A DNA stretch of 64,000 nt from Cryobacterium flavum (GTDB taxonomy: Bacteria > Actinomycetota > Actinomycetes > Actinomycetales > Microbacteriaceae). Made by a program: the position numbers and the translations under genes. The stretch covers positions 1-64,000 of the forward strand of contig NZ_FNIB01000008.1 in NCBI RefSeq assembly GCF_900103805.1. Direction: 5' to 3'. Shown here piece by piece: positions 15,793-23,681 of this stretch (position 1 is its first letter; each line of letters begins with the position of its first letter). The notes beneath the pieces are model-generated. The model saw only the letters and a list, made by a program, of their open reading frames with translations, was not told the DNA's origin and ran no database searches.

Positions 15793-16566
15793 GTGGACTA
15801 CACCCAACTGTTCCAGTTTTCCGGTCGCCGCGTTCTCGTGATCGGGGCCGGCAGCGGCATCGGACGGGAGAGCGCCCTTGCCCTGCACGCGCACGGAGCC
15901 ACGGTCATCTGCGCCGACCGCGATGCGCACAGCGCGGCGGCCACCGCGGCCAGCCTTGGCGACGGTTCGAGCTCGCTGCAACTCGACGTGCTCGACCAGG
16001 CGGCCGTTCAGGCCGTTGCTCGAGACCTGCCCGATCTCGCCGCCCTCGTCTTCACCGCCGCGACCAACGTGCGCAAACGCATCGCGGACTACACCCTCGA
16101 TGAATTCGACCGCGTGGTGAACCTCAACCTGCGAGCCGCCTTCGTGCTCATCCAGGCCTTTGCACCGGCCATGGCCACCCGGGGCTGCGGCAGCATCATC
16201 GGCTTCGCCTCGATTCGGGCGGTCACGGTTGAGCCGGGCCAGGGCGTCTACGCTGCGACCAAGGCCGGGCTGGTGCAGTTGCTTCGCACGGCCGCGGCCG
16301 AATACGGACCGGCCGGGGTGCGCGTGAACGCGATCTCCCCCGGCGTCGTGGAAACCCCGCTGACAGCGCAGATCAAGAACAATCCCGACTGGTACAACGC
16401 CTACGCCGCCAAGAGCGCGCTCGGCCGCTGGTCGAGCCCGGGCGAGTTGGCCGGTGCCGTGGTCTATCTCGCCTCGGACGCGTCGCGGTTTGTCACCGGG
16501 TCGGTGCTCACCGTCGACGGCGGCTGGACCGCGGTCGACGGCCGCTTCGACCCGCCGAACGCTTAG
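15793..16566 (+). CDS. Short-chain dehydrogenase/reductase (SDR)
   Basis: A classical SDR of 257 residues: the cofactor motif GAGSGIG (18-24), Asp42 after the second strand (ICADRD) suggesting NAD preference, and the catalytic Ser140, Tyr153 and Lys157 (YAATK). RVNAISPGVVETPL and the terminal VTGSVLTVDGGW follow. The GTG start at 15793 is preceded by AGAAGGA. It is probably co-transcribed with the aldehyde dehydrogenase and would make or reduce its aldehyde/ketone partner. The substrate is not predictable. Confidence 0.9.
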   Translation: MDYTQLFQFSGRRVLVIGAGSGIGRESALALHAHGATVICADRDAHSAAATAASLGDGSSSLQLDVLDQAAVQAVARDLPDLAALVFTAATNVRKRIADYTLDEFDRVVNLNLRAAFVLIQAFAPAMATRGCGSIIGFASIRAVTVEPGQGVYAATKAGLVQLLRTAAAEYGPAGVRVNAISPGVVETPLTAQIKNNPDWYNAYAAKSALGRWSSPGELAGAVVYLASDASRFVTGSVLTVDGGWTAVDGRFDPPNA

Positions 16567-16711
16567 CGCGCCAGCTGACCCACGGCCACCCGAATCAGTA
16601 CGCCCGTGGACGACGACCGTGCCGCACTGCGGGCAGCACGGGTGGATTGTTCGCGCCGAAAAGGCGCGCCACAGCAGTGTCGAAACATTCGCAACTTCGC
16701 GCCCCCGTCTC

Positions 16712-16740
16712 TTGACAGGCGCCGGCGCATCCACTATTTT
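16712..16740 (+). promoter_or_regulatory. Strong sigma-70 promoter of the sugar ABC operon
   Basis: A perfect -35 TTGACA (16712-16717), exactly 17 bases of spacer, then -10 TATTTT (16735-16740). The expected start, near 16747, coincides with the beginning of the TGTGCGAA repeats. A ribosome binding site AAGGAGGA precedes the first gene at 16810. Confidence 0.75.
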
Positions 16741-16747
16741 TTTACTA

Positions 16748-16775
16748 TGTGCGAATGTTGCACAGGGTGTGCGAA
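16748..16775. promoter_or_regulatory. Candidate IclR operator: TGTGCGAA repeats with nested inverted repeats
   Basis: TGTGC (16748-16752) and GCACA (16760-16764) form an inverted repeat with a 7-base gap. GCACA then pairs with TGTGC (16768-16772) across GGG. TGTGCGAA itself is repeated at 16748-16755 and 16768-16775, exactly 20 bases apart, about two helix turns. An inverse copy, TTCGCA, lies upstream of the promoter near 16688. The location at the transcription start fits repression. The regulator is inferred to be the IclR protein at 21383. Confidence 0.6.
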
Positions 16776-16809
16776 GAACGCTCACTCCTGAATAAGTCAA
16801 GGAGGACTT

Positions 16810-18099
16810 ATGCGGAACAAGCGGATAGCGACAGCAGTGGCCACAGCCCTCATCGCGGTGTCGATGACGGCGTGCACTCCAGCGCCGACCGATGCTGAGC
16901 GTGAGGCCACGATTCGGGTGTGGAATCCTCAGGATCAGTGGCGCAAGACGTCGTCCTTCTACCAGGACAACGTCGCCGACTTTGAGAAGAAGTACCCGAA
17001 CGTGACCGTCGAGTACGTCGATATCCCCTACGGACAGTACGAGGCCCGGTATACGGCTGGTTTTGCCAGCGGACGGGACGCACCCGATATTTTCATGGGG
17101 CAAGTGTCGTACTACGGCGGCGCCCTGGGCATCGCCGCCGAAGCCCCCGACGACCTTCAAACGCTGTGGGACGACAAGCTCACTCCCGTCACGAGCAAGA
17201 ACTTTCAGATCGACGGAGCCTGGCACGGCTACCCAGTCAGCACCGACTTGGGCATGCAGCTTTACTACAACCAGGACCAGTTCGTCGAGGTAGGGCTGGA
17301 CCCGGCCGAGCCGCCCCAGACTTTTGAGGAACTGCGCGAGTATGCGCAGGCACTGGCCATCCGGGACGGCGACAAGGTCACACGCAACGGCATGGCGCTT
17401 CGTTATTCGGGCAACCCGACCGGAATCGTTGACAAAGCCCTCCCGTACATTCACGCTTTTGGAGGCCGCCTCTATGCCGAGGACCAGTCAACCGCAGAAG
17501 GCTTCCTTAACAGCGATGAGACCGTCGCCGGAATTCAGTACATGCAAGACCTCGTTGAGAAGGATCAGGTGTCCAGCCTTGAACTCGGCGTGCCGGACGA
17601 CACCTTCGCCCAGGGGCTCTCGTCCATGACCTTTCGCGAAGGGTGGTACGAGGGCTGGCTGGAACAAAATGCGCCGCAGGTGAACTTTGCCGTCGTTCCC
17701 TATCCGGATGGTGAAGCAGGCTACCCGCAGGTGAGCCTGCTCTTCAACTGGGCCTGGATGGTCAACGACAACAGCCCCAACAAAGACATCGCCTGGGACT
17801 GGATGCGCACAGTCTCCGATCCGGAGCTCGACCTGGAGCTCGCCCAACTCGAGGGCTACATGCCGGTGTGGACTGAAAATTTTTCCGACCCGTGGGTGAC
17901 GGAGCGCAGTGATTTCAATGCGGTCGAAAGACAGATCAGTGAGGGCGCCGGCCCGACCTACGATGCCCCGTACACAAACCAGATCGCCGTGACGATCGGA
18001 GCCGCCATCGAATCCGCTCTGCAGGGGGCCGACGTGCGAGAGAGCCTCGACGGTGCCGTAGCCGAGGTGGATTCACTTCTGGAACGCGGCGAGCGGTAG
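16810..18099 (+). CDS. ABC sugar transporter, extracellular solute-binding lipoprotein
   Basis: A 429-residue family 1 solute-binding protein. A lipoprotein signal peptide with lipobox SMTAC gives acylated Cys22. The mature protein starts EATIRVWNPQ and contains YPNVTVEYVDIPYGQY and GRDAPDIFMGQ, typical of carbohydrate-binding members. The ATG has AAGGAGGA directly upstream. It is the first gene of an operon with two permeases, an SDR, a RbsD/FucU mutarotase and an IclR regulator. It delivers a mono- or oligosaccharide to the permeases on the outer face of the membrane; the exact sugar is unknown. Confidence 0.92.
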   Translation: MRNKRIATAVATALIAVSMTACTPAPTDAEREATIRVWNPQDQWRKTSSFYQDNVADFEKKYPNVTVEYVDIPYGQYEARYTAGFASGRDAPDIFMGQVSYYGGALGIAAEAPDDLQTLWDDKLTPVTSKNFQIDGAWHGYPVSTDLGMQLYYNQDQFVEVGLDPAEPPQTFEELREYAQALAIRDGDKVTRNGMALRYSGNPTGIVDKALPYIHAFGGRLYAEDQSTAEGFLNSDETVAGIQYMQDLVEKDQVSSLELGVPDDTFAQGLSSMTFREGWYEGWLEQNAPQVNFAVVPYPDGEAGYPQVSLLFNWAWMVNDNSPNKDIAWDWMRTVSDPELDLELAQLEGYMPVWTENFSDPWVTERSDFNAVERQISEGAGPTYDAPYTNQIAVTIGAAIESALQGADVRESLDGAVAEVDSLLERGER

Positions 18100-18107
18100 G
18101 GTGCGTC

Positions 18108-19061
18108 GTGGTCACGACGATCTCCCCCACGACAGAACCCTCCGTGGCACCGCCTTCGACCCGTCCAGCGGTGAAGTCCAGATCAGCCAAGTCACGTCGA
18201 AGTACTATCCGTGCCTATGCCTTCCTGGCGCCGACTCTCTTCTTCGTCGTCTTGTTGTTCATCATCCCGCTCGGTTACAACATTTTGATCAGCTTCTACG
18301 ACTGGTCGGTTATCGGCCGGCGCGATTTCATCTGGCTGGACAATTACACGTCCGTCCTCACGAGTGATCGTTTTCTCAACGCAGCCGGGAACACCGTCTA
18401 CTTCACATTTCTGACGGTACCAATCGGAATAGTCCTCTCGCTCGTCGTCGCGTTGGGTTTCAACGCCCTGACGATCACGAGGGGAGCAAGCCTGGTGCGC
18501 GCGCTCTACTTTGCTCCGGTCGTCGCCTCCCTCACCGCCGTCGCCTTCGTCTGGCTGTGGATCTTCAATCCCGCCTACGGCCTGGCAAACGACATCCTGG
18601 GCGGTCTGGGTATCTCCGGGCAGGAATGGCTCACGTCAGAAGCCCAATCTATCCCCTCCCTCGCCGTCATGTATGTGTGGGCACGGCTTGGATTCAACGT
18701 CATCATTCTGCTCGCCGGGTTGAACGCGATTGATCGTTCGTACTACGAAGCAGCCCGCCTGGATGGCGCGGGACCCATCAGATTGCTGTGGTCCGTGACC
18801 CTGCCACTGCTCAACCGGCAGCTGGTCCTGGTCGCGAGCGTCGAGGTGATGAATGCGTTAAAGCTGTTCGAACTTCCTTTCGTAGCGACGAGCGGTGGGC
18901 CGGTCGGCTCCAGCCGGTCCATGGTGATGGAAATTTACGAGCTCGCCTTTCGCCTCGATCGTTGGGGTGAGTCGGCCGTCTACGTTGTCGCGCTGTTCGT
19001 CTTCCTCGTGCTCGTCACCGGCATCATCCGCAAGGTCTTTACGAAGGACATCTCAGAGTGA
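18108..19061 (+). CDS. ABC sugar transporter permease (MalF-like)
   Basis: 317 residues with a polar N-terminal tail of about 38 residues and six predicted membrane segments. The EAA loop YYEAARLDGAGPIRLLWSVT contacts the ATPase. RGASLVRALYFAPVVASL and IIRKVFTKD near the ends are typical of sugar-type (CUT1) permeases. GTG 18108 starts eight bases after the stop of the binding protein. It forms a heterodimer with the next gene product. No ATPase gene is present in the operon, so a shared MsiK-type ATPase encoded elsewhere is likely. Confidence 0.92.
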   Translation: MVTTISPTTEPSVAPPSTRPAVKSRSAKSRRSTIRAYAFLAPTLFFVVLLFIIPLGYNILISFYDWSVIGRRDFIWLDNYTSVLTSDRFLNAAGNTVYFTFLTVPIGIVLSLVVALGFNALTITRGASLVRALYFAPVVASLTAVAFVWLWIFNPAYGLANDILGGLGISGQEWLTSEAQSIPSLAVMYVWARLGFNVIILLAGLNAIDRSYYEAARLDGAGPIRLLWSVTLPLLNRQLVLVASVEVMNALKLFELPFVATSGGPVGSSRSMVMEIYELAFRLDRWGESAVYVVALFVFLVLVTGIIRKVFTKDISE

Positions 19062-19990
19062 CCACCCCGACCGATCTCGCATCCGCTTCTCCGACAGCAG
19101 AAGGTCGCAGCACTAGTGCCGGAGCAGAAAAACGCGCCGTCAACGCTCCCCGCCGGCCTCGGCGCCGCACCAAGGGATCCATCAAACAGGTCGGCCTCTT
19201 TTCCGCCCTGCTCCTTGGCAGCTTCGTCATGCTCCTGCCTCTGGCATGGGTGGCCCTGTCGTCGCTCAAGGCTCCCGACGAGATCCTTCAGCTTCCAGTG
19301 AAGTGGCTTCCGGACAACTTCTTCAATTTCAGCAATTACGTGCAACTCTTTGCGCAATACGACTTCGGTCGATACATCGTCAACTCGTTCGTGGTCACCG
19401 GGATCGGAATCGTCACGAGCTTGGTTATCGCGCTCCTCGGTGCGTATGCCTTCGCCTACTTCACCTTTCCATTCAAAGAACCGCTGTTTCTCGTGGTGCT
19501 CGCGCTGTTCATGGTTCCGCAGGAAGCACTCGTGATTCCGATGTACCTGATGATCTCCGGCGCAGGCCTGACCAACACCTATGTCGGGTTGGCCTTTCCC
19601 GATCTGTTCACTGTTCTCGGGCTGTACCTTCTGCGCCAATTCATGGAGGGTATTCCCTACAGCTATGTCGAGGCGGCCCGGGTTGACGGTGCGAGCGACC
19701 TACGAATTCTGATCCGGATCATCACACCGATGGTGGCGCCGGCAATCGTGGTGTTCATCATCATCAAGTTCATGTTCACCTGGAATACCTTTCTCTGGCC
19801 GATGCTCGTGGCCCAGAACGAGTCGATGTATACCGTCACTGTTGGACTCGTCAACTTTGCCGGGGGCGAGTTCAACCAGTGGAACCTGATCAACGCCGCG
19901 ACCATGATCAGCATGATTCCGACGATCATTCTGTTCATCACCCTGCAGCGGTACCTCGTCAAGGGTGTCGCGATGAGCGGCATGAAATAG
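19058..19990 (+). CDS. ABC sugar transporter permease (MalG-like)
   Basis: 310 residues. After a basic cytoplasmic N-terminus there are six membrane segments and the EAA loop YVEAARVDGASDLRILIRI. WNTFLWPMLVAQNE and the end QRYLVKGVAMSGMK are diagnostic of MalG-type CUT1 permeases. The GTG start overlaps the previous stop (GTGA), so translation is coupled to the MalF-like subunit. Confidence 0.93.
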   Translation: MTTPTDLASASPTAEGRSTSAGAEKRAVNAPRRPRRRTKGSIKQVGLFSALLLGSFVMLLPLAWVALSSLKAPDEILQLPVKWLPDNFFNFSNYVQLFAQYDFGRYIVNSFVVTGIGIVTSLVIALLGAYAFAYFTFPFKEPLFLVVLALFMVPQEALVIPMYLMISGAGLTNTYVGLAFPDLFTVLGLYLLRQFMEGIPYSYVEAARVDGASDLRILIRIITPMVAPAIVVFIIIKFMFTWNTFLWPMLVAQNESMYTVTVGLVNFAGGEFNQWNLINAATMISMIPTIILFITLQRYLVKGVAMSGMK

Positions 19991-20028
19991 CCACCCACAT
20001 TTTCCAACCAACAGACAAAAGGAACACT

Positions 20029-20787
20029 ATGACGCAGCTTCTCGAAAACAAGACCGCCCTGATCACCGGTGGGGGTGTCGGAATCGGTCGAGAGATCGCC
20101 CTACAGTTTGCCGATTCCGGTGCCCGGATCGCCGTAACATACCGTACGCACGCGCCAGACGATGATTTCGTCAATCGGATCGAGGCTGCGACCGGCTCGC
20201 CGCTCGTGGCCGTCGGCCTCGAGGCAACCGACGAAGGCGCGGTGCAGGCAGCCTTCGCTACGATTAATCGCGATCTGGGTGGCCTCGATATTCTCGTAAA
20301 TAATGTCGGCGGTCTCGTGCAGCGTTCCAGCATTGGCGAGATGAGCTTCGAACTGTGGCGAACGGTTATGGCAACCAACCTCGACAGCACCTTTCTGGCG
20401 ACCCACTACGCGATGCCGTTCATCCGAGATGGCGGGCGCATCATCAACGTCGCCTCTCTCGCGGGAATCAACGGTGCACACAGCGGTGCAACGGCTTATG
20501 CGGCGTCCAAGGCAGCCATGTTCGGATTCACCCGCGGATTAGCCAAGGAGGTGGCGCCACGGAACATCACTGTCAACGCACTGGCCCCCGGCTTCATCGA
20601 GGCGACCCCCTTCCACGACACGTTCACGACCGCGGAATCGAAACGGGTCACCCTCAGCACAATTCCGCTGCAGCGCGCCGGCATTCCAGCGGATGTGGCT
20701 GGTCCAGCTCTTTGGCTCGCGTCTGAGCTGTCAGCGTTCGTGACTGGCACGACCGTGAACATCAACGGCGGAGCGTACTTCGCCTAG
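20029..20787 (+). CDS. SDR oxidoreductase (3-ketoacyl-ACP-reductase-like)
   Basis: A classical SDR of 252 residues from ATG 20029, which has AAAGGAA upstream. The cofactor motif GGGVGIG is at 14-20, NNVGG at 91-95, Ser143, Tyr157 and Lys161 form the active site, and the end reads FVTGTTVNINGGAYFA. The residue after the second strand is Tyr/Arg (VTYRTH), favouring NADPH. Lying inside a sugar-uptake operon next to a mutarotase, it is probably a sugar or sugar-acid dehydrogenase, not a fatty-acid enzyme. Confidence 0.88.
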   Translation: MTQLLENKTALITGGGVGIGREIALQFADSGARIAVTYRTHAPDDDFVNRIEAATGSPLVAVGLEATDEGAVQAAFATINRDLGGLDILVNNVGGLVQRSSIGEMSFELWRTVMATNLDSTFLATHYAMPFIRDGGRIINVASLAGINGAHSGATAYAASKAAMFGFTRGLAKEVAPRNITVNALAPGFIEATPFHDTFTTAESKRVTLSTIPLQRAGIPADVAGPALWLASELSAFVTGTTVNINGGAYFA

Positions 20788-20798
20788 GCGACGGCCTG

Positions 20799-21260
20799 AT
20801 GATCACGTCGCGACTTATTCATCCACAGATTCTTGGCGCGCTGGCTGGAGCAGGCCACGGATCAACCGTGCTGATCACGGACGGGCATTATCCGGCGCGC
20901 ACGGCCGTCGGTCCCAACGCCACGACGGTCCACCTCAATCTGGAGGCGGGAGTGCCCACCGTTCCCGATGTCCTATGCCTGATTCTAGAGTCGATCCCGG
21001 TGGAGAAAATCACCATGATTCGTCCTGCGCCCGACGCCATTCCGAGCCAGGTCCAGGACGAGGTCGTCGAAACCATCGCGGGGATGGTCACCGCCGATTT
21101 CGTGGATCGCTTCACGTTCTACACTGTTGCGCGATCACCCGACCTGGCCCTGTGCATCGTCACCGGCGACGTCCGACGGTTCGCGAACGTGCTCCTGACG
21201 GTCGGCGTACTGGGATCGACTCCCCGGTGGCGGCCCGAAACAGGGGCACCGACGCGGTGA
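20799..21260 (+). CDS. RbsD/FucU-family sugar mutarotase
   Basis: 153 residues starting MITSRLIHPQILGALAGAGHGSTVLITDGHYP, the family signature in which His20 and Asp28 belong to the active site. RbsD and FucU speed interconversion of the anomeric or ring forms of ribose and fucose after uptake. It sits 11 bases behind the SDR and completes a transporter-mutarotase-dehydrogenase set. Similarity is to the FucU/RbsD superfamily as a whole; which sugar is used is not evident. Confidence 0.88.
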   Translation: MITSRLIHPQILGALAGAGHGSTVLITDGHYPARTAVGPNATTVHLNLEAGVPTVPDVLCLILESIPVEKITMIRPAPDAIPSQVQDEVVETIAGMVTADFVDRFTFYTVARSPDLALCIVTGDVRRFANVLLTVGVLGSTPRWRPETGAPTR

Positions 21261-21382
21261 CGGTGAATCGGTAACATGAGGTGGAGCGGCACGATCGTCG
21301 TACCCGCACCGGGCACGCCCGGTGAAGGCAATAGCCATCAGTGATCCGGGCTGTCGGCGGAGTTGAATCGGGAGATGGACGG

Positions 21383-22171
21383 ATGAGCCAAACAGTCAGG
21401 CGCGCTATCGAAATTCTCGAATTCTGCAGCGTGCACCCACGTGAACTCAAAGAGGTCGCTGCGGAAATGGGTGTTCATCGCACCACGGCGCTGCGTTTAG
21501 TGCAAACCCTGACCGCGGGCGGTTTCGTGCGCCGTGATGAACTCGGGCGGTACGGCGTGGGCTTTCGATTGGCAGGACTCGCACAACGTGCCCTCGACCA
21601 ATTCGATCTGCGCAGCGTCGTTCATCCGCACATTGTTGCACTGGGCGATCGGCTCGGTCACACCATCCAATTCGCCGTCCCGCAAGGCGACCACATCATC
21701 TACGTCGACAAGATCGAACCGGCGCAGGCGATCAGTCTCAACACCCGGATTGGCGATTTCGTCGTCATCCACACCGCAGGCGTGAGTAAGGCAACGCTCG
21801 CCAACCTCCCGCCCGAACAGCGTGACGCCATCATCGCTCAAGCGACCTTTGAGAAGTTCACCCCGACCACTATCACGGCGAGGAAGGATTTCCTCGTCCT
21901 CCTGGAAACTGTGCGGGAGCAGGGATGGGCAACGGACGACGGCGAGTTTGAATCCTTCACCAATTGCATCGCAGCGCCGGTTTGGGACCATGCGAACGCC
22001 GTCGTTGGTGGCATTTCCGTCACGGCGTTCAAGAACAAGGCAGATCTGACTCAACTCAGAAAGCTACTGCCAGAACTCCTCGCGACGACAACGACAATCT
22101 CCAAGGAACTCGGGTGGCGCCCACCCGGAGAAACCGAGGAGACCAGCGGCCACCCCCTGACCGACGAATAG
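21383..22171 (+). CDS. IclR-family transcriptional regulator
   Basis: 262 residues. The N-terminal winged helix (SQTVRRAIEILEFC, then EVAAEMGVHRTTALRLVQTLTAGGFV) and the C-terminal IclR effector domain (about 80-250, with DHIIYVDKIEP and a closing GGISVTAF) are complete. ATG 21383 is preceded by GGGAGA. It is the last gene of the sugar operon and probably controls it through the TGTGCGAA repeats at 16748-16775. IclR proteins can repress or activate depending on the bound metabolite. Hairpin 22170-22187 follows the stop. Confidence 0.9.
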   Translation: MSQTVRRAIEILEFCSVHPRELKEVAAEMGVHRTTALRLVQTLTAGGFVRRDELGRYGVGFRLAGLAQRALDQFDLRSVVHPHIVALGDRLGHTIQFAVPQGDHIIYVDKIEPAQAISLNTRIGDFVVIHTAGVSKATLANLPPEQRDAIIAQATFEKFTPTTITARKDFLVLLETVREQGWATDDGEFESFTNCIAAPVWDHANAVVGGISVTAFKNKADLTQLRKLLPELLATTTTISKELGWRPPGETEETSGHPLTDE

Positions 22172-22187
22172 CCCCGTGGGCGGGGCT
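22170..22187. terminator. GC-rich hairpin between convergent IclR and amidase genes
   Basis: AGCCCCG (22170-22176), loop TGGG and CGGGGCT (22181-22187) make a perfect 7-bp stem beginning at the IclR stop. No U-tract follows, so it is a probable but atypical terminator. It could serve both convergent operons. Confidence 0.5.
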
Positions 22188-22217
22188 CCTCGAGGCCAGC
22201 CGAAGGGAGCCGGTCGG

Positions 22218-23651
22218 TTAGTGAGCCGGCTCGTGAACGGTGTGAAACGGCCAGAGCGGGTCGGACGACGCCGGCCGCGACTGCTCGTACCAGTGGGTGG
22301 CCCGCAGAACCGCCAGATCTTCGAACCGGCGCCCGGCAATGTGCAGCCCGATCGGGCGACCGTCGGCCGTGAATCCGCAGTTCACCGAGCTGGCTGGTTG
22401 CTCCGAGAAGTTGTACGGCGCGGTAAACGCGATGTGGTCGAGCGAGGTGGCCGCATCATTGGTCGGCATCGGCCACTCCGCCGGAAACGCGGCGACCGGT
22501 GACACCGGCGACAGCACGACGTCATACGGCGCCGTGGCCGCGACGGTCGCCGCGCGCAGGTCCTGAATGCTCTGGTAACACCGCACCACCTCGGTGCCCG
22601 ACACGCCAGCGCCACCCAGCACCCAGTCCCGAATGAAGTCGAGAACCATCGCCTGCCGGGCCGGTTGGAGCACCTCATAGTCGGCGAGGGAACGCACCCG
22701 CAGAAACAGGTCGAGGTCGGCGAGGTACTTCTCGGTCATCGGCGGGGCGATCTCCTCCACGATCGCGCCGGCCGCTGCGAAGCGTTCCACTGCCTGCAAA
22801 ACGGATGCCGCCACCTCCGGGTCGGTCGCCATACCCGCTCCGCCGGCCAGGTGGTACCCGACCCGCAGTCCCGCGACCCCGTCGCCGCCGCAGTGCACGT
22901 CGGTCCAGTCCAGGTTCTGCTCGCCGAGACTGGTGTAGTCGCGCGGGTCTGGCTGGGTGAGCACGCCCATGAGCAGGGCGGCGTCATCCACTGTTCTGGT
23001 CAGCGGCCCGGCCACCCGGCCCATGTACGGCGGGTCAACGGCGATGCGGCCGAAACTCGGTTTCAGGGTCACGAGCCCCAGCCAGGTGGCCGGCAGTCGC
23101 AGGGAGCCGCCGATGTCGGAGCCGGTGTGTAGCGGACCGATTCCGGCCGCGGCCGCAGCGCCCGCGCCGGCGCTTGACCCGCCGACGGTCCAGGCCGGGT
23201 TCCACGGGCTGCGGGTGATTCCGTGCAGGCTCGACACGCCGGAGGAGAGCATGCCGTAGTCGGGCATGACCGTGACGCCGAAGATGACCCCGCCGGCCTC
23301 GCGGATGCGCGCGGCGCTCGGCCCGTCTTCGGTCGCGACGACGGCGTCGAACTTGGCGGCGGTGCCGGACGGCTGGCTGAAGCCGCGCACGGCCACATTT
23401 TCCTTGATACTGGTGGGTACGCCGTCGATGGTGCCGAGCGGATGCCCAGCGGCCCAGCGCCGTTCGCTGGCCGCGGCCGCATCGAGCGCTCCGACCCGAT
23501 CGAGGCCCCAAAAGCAGTTCAACTCGGGCTGCAGCCGCTCGGCTTTGTCGACTACCGCAAGCGTCACCTCCACCGGAGAGAGGTCGCCGCTGCGGTAGCG
23601 CGCTACGAGCTCGGTCGCCGACAGGCATTCGATTGGCGCGGTATTGGTCAT
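22218..23651 (-). CDS. Amidase signature family hydrolase
   Basis: 477 residues. The Ser-cisSer-Lys triad is complete: Lys83 in SIKENVAV, Ser159 in VGGSSAGAG, and nucleophile Ser183 in GSDIGGSLRLPA. The family hydrolyses amide bonds (aliphatic or aryl amides, urea derivatives, peptide amides). Length is normal. It is the last gene of the minus-strand operon encoding a peptide-type ABC importer, 30 bases after the ATPase gene. It probably processes the imported compound in the cytoplasm. It is not GatA, which is encoded separately at 47255. Confidence 0.9.
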   Translation of the reverse strand: MTNTAPIECLSATELVARYRSGDLSPVEVTLAVVDKAERLQPELNCFWGLDRVGALDAAAASERRWAAGHPLGTIDGVPTSIKENVAVRGFSQPSGTAAKFDAVVATEDGPSAARIREAGGVIFGVTVMPDYGMLSSGVSSLHGITRSPWNPAWTVGGSSAGAGAAAAAGIGPLHTGSDIGGSLRLPATWLGLVTLKPSFGRIAVDPPYMGRVAGPLTRTVDDAALLMGVLTQPDPRDYTSLGEQNLDWTDVHCGGDGVAGLRVGYHLAGGAGMATDPEVAASVLQAVERFAAAGAIVEEIAPPMTEKYLADLDLFLRVRSLADYEVLQPARQAMVLDFIRDWVLGGAGVSGTEVVRCYQSIQDLRAATVAATAPYDVVLSPVSPVAAFPAEWPMPTNDAATSLDHIAFTAPYNFSEQPASSVNCGFTADGRPIGLHIAGRRFEDLAVLRATHWYEQSRPASSDPLWPFHTVHEPAH

Positions 23652-23681
23652 GCTGGCAACTCCAATGGGTCAGGTGCGGGT

